This document shows positions 6,770-14,700 of a DNA stretch of 35,278 bases, piece after piece. The stretch is from positions 1 through 35,278 of the forward strand of contig CAZFBZ010000008.1 of NCBI GenBank assembly GCA_964517345.1, given 5' to 3'. The stretch comes from DAISLF01 sp964517345 (GTDB lineage: Bacteria; Patescibacteriota; Gracilibacteria; Peribacterales; Peribacteraceae). Positions within the stretch are counted from its first letter, which is position 1, and each line of letters opens with the position of its first letter. The notes below the pieces were generated by a model. It had not been told where the DNA came from. It did no database searches and saw nothing but the letters and a program-made list of their open reading frames with translations. A program made the translations under genes and the position numbers.

Positions 6770-6881
6770 GAGAAGAGAGGGGAAGGAGATCGAGTCCATC
6801 ATAACCGACATTCGTCTTCCCGCCATATATTCATCTCTGCCGTCTATTTGGAGTCGGACAGGCGTGCAGTCGCTTTCCGGA

Positions 6882-6908
6882 CAACAAAACGGGCCGTCGC
6901 CGGCCCGT
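6882..6908 (-). terminator. Intrinsic terminator after the SLH gene at 6932-7714
   Basis: On the minus strand ACGGGCC (6908-6902) pairs with GGCCCGT (6895-6889) around a six-base loop and is followed by TTTGTT. It lies 24 bases past the stop codon. Confidence 0.7.
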
Positions 6909-6931
6909 GTGAAATGCGCTGTGTGGTCTCC

Positions 6932-7714
6932 TCAGGGCGTCTCTCCCCGGGCGAGTGCGGTGAGGGTGCGGCGGGTGAGGCGGACGGCGGTCGTGCGGTG
7001 CGAGACGGCTTTCTCGGGGGCGGCATCGACGGCGACGGCAGCCGGGGCATCGGCGATCGCAGCCGGAACAGGCAGGCCGGCGGCGGACGGAGCCGGAACC
7101 TGACCGATGATGCGGCTTTCCGGGAAGCGTTCCTGCGAGCGGAGGCGATAGAACATCTCCGCCATCTCCCCGCGAGTGATGGGGCGGAACGCATCGGTCT
7201 TAAAATCGATCGCGCCGCGCAGTGAGAGCGCGAGCATCGACGGCTCATACCACGGGCGTCCCGTCGGGACCTTGGACGGGTAGAGGAGGCCGTAGCTCTT
7301 GGCCATGATCTTGGACGCTTCGCCCGCCGTGATGGCGCGGTAAGGAGTGAACGAACCGTCTTTGTTACCGTTCACGAGTCCGGCGTGCATCGCCACGCAC
7401 AGGTGCTTGGCGAACCAGGCGTCCTTGGGCGCGTCAGCGTAGAGCTTGGTGAAGTCCGGCGGGAGCCGCGATGCGATGTTGCGGAAGCAGCCGGCGAAGT
7501 CCTCGCCGGCGTAGAGCGCGTCCACCACCGTCACGGTGAAGTCGATGCGCGAGACATACGCGTCGGCGTGGAATCCCCCGTCCTGGTAGTCGGCCATGAT
7601 CTTGTTCTCGCGGACGTAGCGGATGGCGTCGGCGTGATCCGTCTCGGCAGCGAGAACCGACTGTACGGACAGAAGCGAACCGAGGAAGACCGAAGCGAGG
7701 AGGAGTTTGCGCAT
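6932..7714 (-). CDS. SLH-domain surface protein
   Basis: A 260-residue exported protein with a clear signal peptide ('MRKLLLASVFLGSLLSVQSVLAAE'-type, cleavage near residue 23). Three SLH repeats follow. The first contains 'VRENKIMADYQDGGF', the second 'VAMHAGLVNGNKDGSFTPYRAITAGEASKIM', and the third 'FRPITRGEMAEMFYRL'. An Ala/Pro/Val-rich tail ends the protein. The cysteine pair ('GCFRNI' and 'HLCVAM') matches the other SLH proteins in the window. The start was chosen at the signal peptide. A TTTACA-N17-TACGCT promoter lies upstream and a terminator downstream, so it is a monocistronic unit. Confidence 0.85.
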   Translation of the reverse strand: MRKLLLASVFLGSLLSVQSVLAAETDHADAIRYVRENKIMADYQDGGFHADAYVSRIDFTVTVVDALYAGEDFAGCFRNIASRLPPDFTKLYADAPKDAWFAKHLCVAMHAGLVNGNKDGSFTPYRAITAGEASKIMAKSYGLLYPSKVPTGRPWYEPSMLALSLRGAIDFKTDAFRPITRGEMAEMFYRLRSQERFPESRIIGQVPAPSAAGLPVPAAIADAPAAVAVDAAPEKAVSHRTTAVRLTRRTLTALARGETP

Positions 7715-7751
7715 GGCCGTGATGCGGGAAGGGGACTGCAAAAAGGGGGCA

Positions 7752-7780
7752 AGCGTACCAACCGCTCCGCCCGTTGTAAA
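7752..7780 (-). promoter_or_regulatory. Promoter TTTACA-N17-TACGCT of the SLH gene
   Basis: On the minus strand the -35 TTTACA is at 7780-7775 and the -10 TACGCT at 7757-7752 with a 17-base spacer. It predicts a leader of about 30 bases before ATG 7714, without a Shine-Dalgarno site. Confidence 0.55.
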
Positions 7781-7799
7781 CAGAACCAGACTACCCCCG

Positions 7800-8312
7800 T
7801 CAGGCCCCGCGCGGGGGCACCATCACGGCCTGCAACAGTTGGGTGACGGCTTCCTGCTCCTGCCGGAACGACATCTGTCCCTTCTGTTTGCGGTCGGCGA
7901 TGATCAGAGCCAGATGGTAGAAGAAATACTCATGGGGGTACCGGAAGGTACGGACCTCCTCCCAGTGGACCTTCGGGAACAGCCGGATGAGCTCGCTGCG
8001 CACTACCTCCATGTCGGGCATGCTCACCAGATAGCCGTTCCGGAGGAGAAAATAGAGCAACAGAGTCACCCCCAGCCGCTTATTGCCATTGGAAAAGTGA
8101 TGCCCGTCGATGACCGAGCAGAACAGATAACTGGCTTTAGCTAGGGCTCCCTCGTATTCCTCTCTCTCCATCAGGCCAAAAATGCCCTGTAGTCCGTCGA
8201 GCCCCCGCCTCTCTTCGTCATACAATGGAGCCGGCTCCGCTTCGATCAGGCGGGAGCGGATGTACGGGAAGAGAATATCCCGTGTGTCTGCGATGGTCGG
8301 GTAGTAGATCAT
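7800..8312 (-). CDS. doc: Doc/Fic-family toxin
   Basis: A 170-residue protein with the family motif HHFSNGNKR (residues 71-79). This fits the Doc variant HxFx(D/N)(A/G)NKR rather than the AMPylating Fic form ending GNGR. Known Doc toxins phosphorylate elongation factor EF-Tu and stop translation. The preceding helix ('ALAKASYLFCSVIDG') and the following 'LGVTLLLYFLLRNGY' match the Fic fold. It is longer than phage P1 Doc (126 residues), mainly by a C-terminal helical tail. Its ATG overlaps the antitoxin stop (ATGA), as is usual in toxin-antitoxin operons. All motif residues are present, so it is probably active. Confidence 0.85.
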   Translation of the reverse strand: MIYYPTIADTRDILFPYIRSRLIEAEPAPLYDEERRGLDGLQGIFGLMEREEYEGALAKASYLFCSVIDGHHFSNGNKRLGVTLLLYFLLRNGYLVSMPDMEVVRSELIRLFPKVHWEEVRTFRYPHEYFFYHLALIIADRKQKGQMSFRQEQEAVTQLLQAVMVPPRGA

Positions 8313-8614
8313 CGGCTGCTGAGCTCGCGGAGAACCTGGCCGATGAGCCGATCGAGCTCTGGCAGGGCAGCCGAGGAAGCGCTGGAAGCCGCTGCCTGAG
8401 AATCAGACTTTTTCCCTTCAATCAGGGCTAACTTGCTTTTAAGCATATCGAGCATTCCCGTCTCCAACAGCGCACGTCCGAGGGAGGGGTGCAGCACGAA
8501 GGCGACGTCCCGGCCATGCCGCTGGATCACGGCGTAGTCCTGGACGGCCGAAAGCTTTTCCTTGGCACAGCGCTGGAGATCCGACATGGAAATCGTCGGG
8601 AGAATCGAGGTCAT
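8309..8614 (-). CDS. phd: Phd/YefM-type antitoxin
   Basis: A 101-residue protein. Its N-terminal half ('ISMSDLQRCAKEKLSAVQDYAVIQRHGRDVAFVLHPSLG') follows the Phd/YefM DNA-binding fold: strand, helix, then a strand with 'xxRHGRxVAxVxxP'. The Ser/Ala-rich linker and C-terminal helix ('LPELDRLIGQVLREL') would wrap and block the Doc toxin. Such proteins also repress their own promoter, with Doc acting as co-repressor. The promoter upstream carries a direct repeat between its -35 and -10. The start is fixed by that promoter, whose -10 ends nine bases before the ATG. The toxin gene overlaps by four bases. Confidence 0.8.
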   Translation of the reverse strand: MTSILPTISMSDLQRCAKEKLSAVQDYAVIQRHGRDVAFVLHPSLGRALLETGMLDMLKSKLALIEGKKSDSQAAASSASSAALPELDRLIGQVLRELSSR

Positions 8615-8623
8615 AGTGGTGGC

Positions 8624-8652
8624 AGTATATTCTATGTAAATTTCTATGTCAA
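8624..8652 (-). promoter_or_regulatory. Consensus promoter with direct-repeat operator of the phd-doc operon
   Basis: On the minus strand TTGACA (8652-8647), a 17-base spacer and TATACT (8629-8624) form a near-perfect promoter. Nine bases separate the -10 from the ATG. In plus-strand reading the words TTCTATGTAAATT (8630-8642) and TTCTATGTCAAATT (8642-8655) form a direct repeat across the spacer and -35, a plausible operator. The -35 overlaps the stop region of the MFS gene. Confidence 0.75.
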
Positions 8653-9908
8653 ATTTCGTGGAACAGTTTCCGGGTTTCCGTGCGGGGGAAGAAGAGCGCG
8701 AAGAGCGCCCAGCCGATGAATGTGATGAAGCACGCTGCGAGGATGGGGAAATAGATGTGTACACCGGCTACGAGGCCGCCGAGAATCGCAGGAATAGCCA
8801 TGGCCAGGGATTGCACCGACTGATTGATGCCCAGGATTTCGCCCTGGGATTCCTCTCCGGAGAGGTCCGACACAATGGTCGTGGAGACGGGTTGGCTGAG
8901 GCCGTAGAAGACGGCCAACAGCGGGACCACGACGTAGAGCCATCCGGGCTGGCGCGGGAGCAGCAGCGCAGGAATGGAGAGGCTGAGGAGCAACGTGGAG
9001 ATGCTGAAGATGGTGCGCGAGGTGAAGTTGCGGGTGATGGGACGCAGGAGCAGGCCCTGTGTGGCGGCGATCCACAGCCCCGTATATGCCAGGAATTCGC
9101 CGATGCGCCCCTGGGTGAAGCCGAACTTGTCGATGAGGAAGATCTGGAAGAACTGCGTGAAGAGGTTGAAGCCGAGCGTCGTCAGGAAGATGACGGAGAA
9201 CATCAGACGTAGCTTGGGCAGGGTGAAGGCGACCGCGATGTTGCGGAAGCCCGTGAAGACGCTGATCTTGGTGGTGAGGCGCTTGCGGATGGATTCCCTG
9301 AAGAACAATGCGCAGAGGAGGATGTTCAGGACGGTGACGCCGCCGGCGAACCAGAACGGCGTGGCCAGATTGAACCACGACACCACCGAGGGATCGGCCA
9401 GCTTTCCGCCGAAGAAGGGTCCCAGGATGAAGCCCAGCCCGAAGGCCATGCCCACGAGGCCGAAGTTATGCGTTTTGCTTTTGGGATCGCTGAGATCGAC
9501 GATGCCGGACAGGGCGATGCTCAGGTTGCCGCCCATGAAGCCTGCCAGGATGCGCGACAGAAAGAGCGTTATCGGGCTCTGGATCAGGATGCCGATGGCG
9601 AACAGTGCGTAGCCGATTGCCGTGCCGATGAGCGAGATCACCAAGAGCGGCTTTCGGCCGTGGTGGTCCGACAGCGCGCCGAGGATCGGCGCCCCGAAGA
9701 ACTGCGCCAGCGGATAGCTGCCGATCAGGAGTCCGTAGATGAAGGTGCGCATCCCGACGCTCAGGCCCGCCGGCAGCATGTGCGTCTGCGGATCCAGAAA
9801 GATCACTGCGAGCACCGGGATCGCGATACCGATGCCCAGAAGGTCGATGAAGACCGTGAGCAACAGCGGCACGATCGATTGGCGGCCTTGGCGAAGCAGG
9901 GCGAACAT
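8649..9908 (-). CDS. MFS transporter, DHA1/TetA-like
   Basis: A 419-residue major-facilitator protein with about twelve membrane segments. The loop between helices 2 and 3 carries the signature 'GALSDHHGRKPLL' (G-x-x-x-D-x-x-G-R-K/R). Helix 5 carries the 'GLGFILGPFFGG' antiporter motif C, typical of drug/proton antiporters of the tetracycline/DHA1 type. It probably exports a small hydrophobic compound, which cannot be specified. The start at 9908 is preferred to an in-frame GTG at 9926, because CTGACA-N17-CATCAT ends eight bases before 9908. The phd-doc promoter begins inside its last codons. Confidence 0.85.
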   Translation of the reverse strand: MFALLRQGRQSIVPLLLTVFIDLLGIGIAIPVLAVIFLDPQTHMLPAGLSVGMRTFIYGLLIGSYPLAQFFGAPILGALSDHHGRKPLLVISLIGTAIGYALFAIGILIQSPITLFLSRILAGFMGGNLSIALSGIVDLSDPKSKTHNFGLVGMAFGLGFILGPFFGGKLADPSVVSWFNLATPFWFAGGVTVLNILLCALFFRESIRKRLTTKISVFTGFRNIAVAFTLPKLRLMFSVIFLTTLGFNLFTQFFQIFLIDKFGFTQGRIGEFLAYTGLWIAATQGLLLRPITRNFTSRTIFSISTLLLSLSIPALLLPRQPGWLYVVVPLLAVFYGLSQPVSTTIVSDLSGEESQGEILGINQSVQSLAMAIPAILGGLVAGVHIYFPILAACFITFIGWALFALFFPRTETRKLFHEI

Positions 9909-9916
9909 CACGGGGG

Positions 9917-9945
9917 ATGATGGCACATCCCTGTCCGCATGTCAG
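9917..9945 (-). promoter_or_regulatory. Promoter CTGACA-N17-CATCAT of the MFS gene
   Basis: On the minus strand the -35 CTGACA is at 9945-9940 and the -10 CATCAT at 9922-9917, with a 17-base spacer. It ends eight bases before ATG 9908 and decides that start. Confidence 0.5.
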
Positions 9946-9966
9946 GGCCAGAAATGTCATCTCTGC

Positions 9967-11283
9967 TTAACTTCCCCTGCGCCGTGCCAATTCGAACTGC
10001 AGACGGATGTTGACGTGCTGCAAGACGTCGTCGATGGTGCGGAATCCCTTCTGCCACCCGCGCTCGGCCTCCAGCCGGAAATTGCGCTCCCACATGCGCT
10101 CCCAGTCGCGCTCGAGCGCGCCCGTCACTTCCGCCCGGACGAGCGCGAGCACCTGGTCGATGACGATGTCGCGATCGGCTGCCTCGGCGGGTTTCTTTTG
10201 GTCCAGGCGATGCCCGGAAGACTCCTCGCTCGCTCCGGGCCGTGCGGCCGGAGTCACGGTGCGTCCCAGGATTTCGATGGGCTGCGGGGCAGGAGGATGA
10301 AGCATCTCTTCGGCAGCCGTATCAATCGCCGTGACCAAGCTGCCGCACGTGGCGAGTGCCCGGGATGTGGCCTGTTCGAATTGTCTGCGTTCTTTCAGGA
10401 CAAGTTCCGGATAGCGGCTATCGGCATAGGCGATCGCCAGCCCCTGCATGACCTTCACAATTTCCCCCATCGCTCCGGTCTCAGCGGAGGCCTGGTTTGA
10501 CGCGAACACCGGCAGCCACGCATCGGCCATCTGCAGCTGCCGCTTTGGCGATGAACCGTATTCCTGCAGCAGGCCCGCCATCATCGGCCACGGAAAGAAC
10601 TCGCCTTTGCGCACGCGGGCGAGAAAATCCCGCACCTCGCGTCCGCCGAGATTCCCCAGAAAGTCCGGCCGCGCCGCCTTCTCGCGCCACAAGCGGGGCT
10701 GGACCTTGTCGTTCTCCTTGAGCAGCAGCTCGACCTCGCATCCCAGCGGATTGATGCCCTCGCCTGCGAAATGCTTCAGGCCGTCCGCGCGCCAGATCTC
10801 GTCGTAGGCGTCATGCTGGTCATCTTTTCCAAGTGAACGCGCGATCTTGCGCCAGGTGACGAGCTCGGGGATCACCGGCTTGCGCTGGTCTTTCTCGTGG
10901 CGCGGATCGCCGTAGCAGATCTGGCCCAGCGTGCTGTAGGCGACCGTGGCTTTTTTCGCCGCCCCTTCGAAGCCGCCATGGAGGCGCGTCCACATGCCGA
11001 TAAGACCCTTCATCGTCTGTTCGGCGGGCTGACCCGCGTAGAACTCGCGGAGCTCGGCTGCCTCGCGCTCATCCAATCCCATTGCGACAATGAAGCGTTC
11101 CAGTTTGTCGGGCAGGACGGCGTCGCCCAACTGCAGATTTGCCTGCAGCGCGACCCGATGCTCGCGACGGAGTTTTTCGATATTGCCGCCTTTCTCCGTC
11201 ACGATCTCGCGCAAACGCACGACGACGGCGCGTTCCGCAGCTTCGGTCTCCATGCCCGGGATGTGGCGGGGGATCACTTTCAT
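9967..11283 (-). CDS. Hypothetical protein with possible tandem XRE-like HTH modules
   Basis: A 438-residue cytoplasmic protein that I do not recognise as a whole. Residues about 20-83, 93-166 and 183-256 look like three diverged copies of one module of roughly 70 residues. Each has a helical start and a variable middle. Each then ends with a pattern close to the end of an XRE/Cro helix-turn-helix domain: 'VLPDKLERFIVAMGLDEREAAEL', 'VIPELVTWRKIARSLGKDDQ', 'FFPWPMMAGLLQEYGSSPKRQ'. The C-terminal third has a Pro-rich linker and a charged helix rich in Trp and Arg ('RDWERMWERNFRLEAERGW'). A regulatory or nucleic-acid-binding role is an inference only. A weak -10 (TAGGCT, 11301-11296) lies 12 bases before the ATG. 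Confidence 0.5.
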   Translation of the reverse strand: MKVIPRHIPGMETEAAERAVVVRLREIVTEKGGNIEKLRREHRVALQANLQLGDAVLPDKLERFIVAMGLDEREAAELREFYAGQPAEQTMKGLIGMWTRLHGGFEGAAKKATVAYSTLGQICYGDPRHEKDQRKPVIPELVTWRKIARSLGKDDQHDAYDEIWRADGLKHFAGEGINPLGCEVELLLKENDKVQPRLWREKAARPDFLGNLGGREVRDFLARVRKGEFFPWPMMAGLLQEYGSSPKRQLQMADAWLPVFASNQASAETGAMGEIVKVMQGLAIAYADSRYPELVLKERRQFEQATSRALATCGSLVTAIDTAAEEMLHPPAPQPIEILGRTVTPAARPGASEESSGHRLDQKKPAEAADRDIVIDQVLALVRAEVTGALERDWERMWERNFRLEAERGWQKGFRTIDDVLQHVNIRLQFELARRRGS

Positions 11284-11341
11284 GAGTGGAGGCCGAGCCT
11301 AGCACTCCGGGCCCGCGCGTCCAGAATTTCCTCCCTGCGCC

Positions 11342-11731
11342 TTACTTCGTCACGGATTTGACGATCCATTCCGCGAATCCGAAGACGAGCGCCACGACGA
11401 TCCAGCCGCCGACACCTCCGCCGATCGTGAAGGTGACAATGGACGGATCCATCTTCGAGGCGATGAAGACGATCAGTGCAATGAAGACGCCGTTGACGAG
11501 GATGACAGCGAGCAGCGTGGCGAAGAGCTTGAACGGCAGGGTTACCACTTCGAGGATCGGGCGGGCGATCATGTTCATCAGCGTGATGAGCGCGCCGATC
11601 ACGACGGCGGCCCAGATGCCGCCGGTCAGATGCACGTAGCCGCCGAGATACGTCGAGAGTGCCCAGATGATGAGCACGTTGAGGACGGTCCGGGCGATGA
11701 TGCGGGTGGACGCTGGTGTGTCGGACGACAT
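11342..11731 (-). CDS. Phage holin family 4/DUF360-like membrane protein
   Basis: A 129-residue protein with four predicted membrane segments. The arrangement 'TVLNVLIIWALSTYLGGYVHLTG', 'LITLMNMIARPILEVVTLPFKLF' and 'ILVNGVFIALIVFIASKM' is typical of the small membrane protein family PF04020 (LNxxxRPxLxxLTLPxxxxT). That family was named after phage holins, but most members are chromosomal proteins of unknown role. It starts 27 bases after the end of ileS on the same strand, so it is probably read through from it. Confidence 0.75.
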   Translation of the reverse strand: MSSDTPASTRIIARTVLNVLIIWALSTYLGGYVHLTGGIWAAVVIGALITLMNMIARPILEVVTLPFKLFATLLAVILVNGVFIALIVFIASKMDPSIVTFTIGGGVGGWIVVALVFGFAEWIVKSVTK

Positions 11732-11758
11732 AGGGGGGCGGGAGAAGTATCAGACAGT

Positions 11759-14700
11759 CTACACCTTCGTGAAGCGGACCGTGACCGGACCGCCATCGAG
11801 ATCGATAGTTTTGTCCTCGCCTTTGGCTTTTCCGAGGGTTGCGCCCGTGGCCTGAAGGAGCGTGTCCTGGTGGCCGGCGAGGATGTCGTCGGCGCCCGTG
11901 AGCGTCAGCGTGATGCGGTCCTGCGGGCTTAAGCCCGCTTCTTTGCGCATCTGCTGGATGGCGCGGATCAGGTCGCGCGTGCGGCCTTCCAGTTTCAGTT
12001 CGGGCGAGACGCGCGTGTCCAGCGAGACGACCACGCCGCGGTCCGCGCAGACGTCTTCACCTTCTTTGCCGCGGTACACGATCGTCGCTTCATCGGGCGA
12101 GAGACGTTCGTCGAGAATCAGGATCATTCCGTCATCCTGCACCTGGAAGTCCCCCTGTTTGCCAGCCTTGATGATCTCCTGCACGCGGCTGCCGAGACGC
12201 GGGCCGACCTTGCGGGCATCAACCATCGCCACGGCCTGCGCGAGCGATCCGGGATCATCCACCACTTCCACGGCTTTCACGTTTAACTCTTCCTGCAGGA
12301 GCGAGAGTTCTTCCGAGGACAGATCGCCGTCCAGCAGCGAGGCGGGCACCGCCACGGTCGCGCGGGCGAGCGGCTGGCGCGTCTTGATCTTCTTGTCGGC
12401 GCGGACCTTGAGGCCGAGCGAGACGACCGTGCGCAGCAGGCGTGTGCGCGTCAGCAGGCTGCGCTCCGCGGGCGTGAGGGTCCGGGGCAGCGGCCAATCG
12501 GTGAGGTGGATCGATCCGTGGTCCTGCGGCACGAGGTTCAGGTACATCGCCTCCGTCAGGAACGGACAGAACGGCGCGAGCACCTGCCCGAGCGTGAGCA
12601 GCACGTCATAGAGCGTGATAAGCGCATCCAGACGGTCCTGCTCGTGCATCTCCTCCAGCGCCTCCGCCGAGGCATGCAGCCCGGGCTTACCGGCGAAGCG
12701 GCGGCGCGAGAGACGCACGTACCAGTTGGTGAGGGCGTCGACGGTGTCCTGCAATTCCGCGCACGTGGCCGACAGGTCGTAGCGTTCCAGTTGTTCGGTC
12801 ATCCGGTTCACCAGGTCCTGCACCTCGGCGCGGATCCAGCGGTCGAGCGGATGGTTCGACGTGCGGCGCGTCTCGGTGGGTTCCCACTTGGCGGCGTTGG
12901 CGTAGGTGACGAAGAACGCATACGTGTTCCACAGGGGCAACAACACGCCGCGCAGCGTCTCCTCCACAAGCCGGGCCGAGAAGCGCAGATCCTCGCCGCG
13001 CACCGCGGGCGAGCTCATCAGCGCGAAGCGCACGGCGTCTGCGCCGTACTTCTCCACGATCTCCAGCGGCTCCGGGTAGTTCTTGAGGCGCTTGCTCATC
13101 TTCTTGCCGTCCTCGGCGAGCACTGTGCCGTTCACGACGCAATTGAGGAAAGCGGGCTTTTTGAACAGCGCGGCGCTGAGCACCGTGAGCGTGTAGAACC
13201 AGCCGCGGGTCTGGTCGATGCCTTCGGCGATGAAGTCCGCGGGAAAGCCGGGCGGCAGAACGGGAGCCTTGGTCTTCTTCTTGACTCCGGGGCGGCGCTC
13301 GAACGGGAAGTGGCTCTGGGCGTAGGGCATCGAGCCTGACTCGAACCAGCAGTCCAACACCTCGGGAATGCGTTTCAAAAGCGGATGCAGCGGGATCTCG
13401 ACGGCTGCGGCGTTTGCGACTTTTTCCTTCACCGCTTCGCGGTAGGTGGCTTCTCCTGTCAGCACCTTGAGTCCGCGCAGCACGCCGGTGTGGGCGACGA
13501 CGAGGACCTTCTTGCCCGGGAACGACGTGAGCAGCCAGTCGTGCGCGTGCTCCAGACGCCGGAAAAAGGCGCTGAGTGATTCGCCTGACGCAGGCGTCGC
13601 GTAGTGCAGACTGAGCGTAACGGCGTCCGGGAACGGATAGGGGTGCTCCTTCAGGAGTTCCGTGATCGTCCGGCCGTTCCAGTCCCCGAGATTGCGTTCG
13701 CGCAGGAGGGATGTCTCGCCCGTGATCGGCAGATTCAGCTCCTCGCCGAGGATTGCGGCGGTCTCGCGCGCACGGGAGAGATCCGAGCAGACGATGCAGT
13801 CGAAGTCCTTGCCGCGGAGTTTTTTGGCGAGTGTACGGGCCTGTTCGCGGCCGTCGTCATTGAGCGGGATGTCCGCGCCGTCGCCCTGCACTTTGCCGAG
13901 CTTGTTCCACTCCGTCTCGCCGTGGCGCACGAGCGTCATGTGCACCGTCGCGTCGGCCGGGGAACCGGGCCAGGCGATCTCGTCGACGCTCTCCTTGTGC
14001 AGGTCCAGCTCCGCCTGCGTGTCGTGGTCCCAGTAAAAGGTAAACGGCTCGGCGAAGGAGGGATACGGCTGCTGGCAGAGCTTGGCAGGTTCCTGGCCGT
14101 TGAAGAAATGCTTCACCGAGAGCAGCGGGTCCGCGTGGGTGACGAGCACGATGTGCTCGCCGCGGTGCCGGGGAAGCGTCTCCGCCAGGAACGCGCGGAT
14201 GCGCCCCTGCACCTGGCTCCACGTCTCCATGCCCGGGAAGTGATAGATGCTCTCCACCTGCTTCGTTTCCAGTTTGTGCGCGCGGCGCGCCTTCACGAAT
14301 GTGAGATCGCTGAAGTCGACGGTCTTGTTCTCGTATTCGCCGAAGGCCACCTCGCGCAGACGCTCGTCCTCCTGCGCCGGCGCGCCGGTCTTCTTGGCGA
14401 TGATCGCGGCGGTCTGCACGGTGCGGGCGAGCGGCGAGAAGTACACCTGCGTCACGTCCTCCGCGGCGAGCGCGTCGCCGGTGGCAGCAGCCTGATCGCG
14501 GCCGCGTTTGGTCAGGTCCGTGCCCGGCACGACGCCCTGGTACTTGGGGATCAGGTTGCCGTCGCTCTCGCCGTGGCGCACCACGGTGACCTTGGTGAAG
14601 CGCGCGGGCTTGCGCTTCATCAGTTCCTCGCGTCCGCCGATGACGTGCACCTCCTTCGTTGCCGCATTGCGCCAGATCGGAAGCGGCGTGCCCCAGTAGC

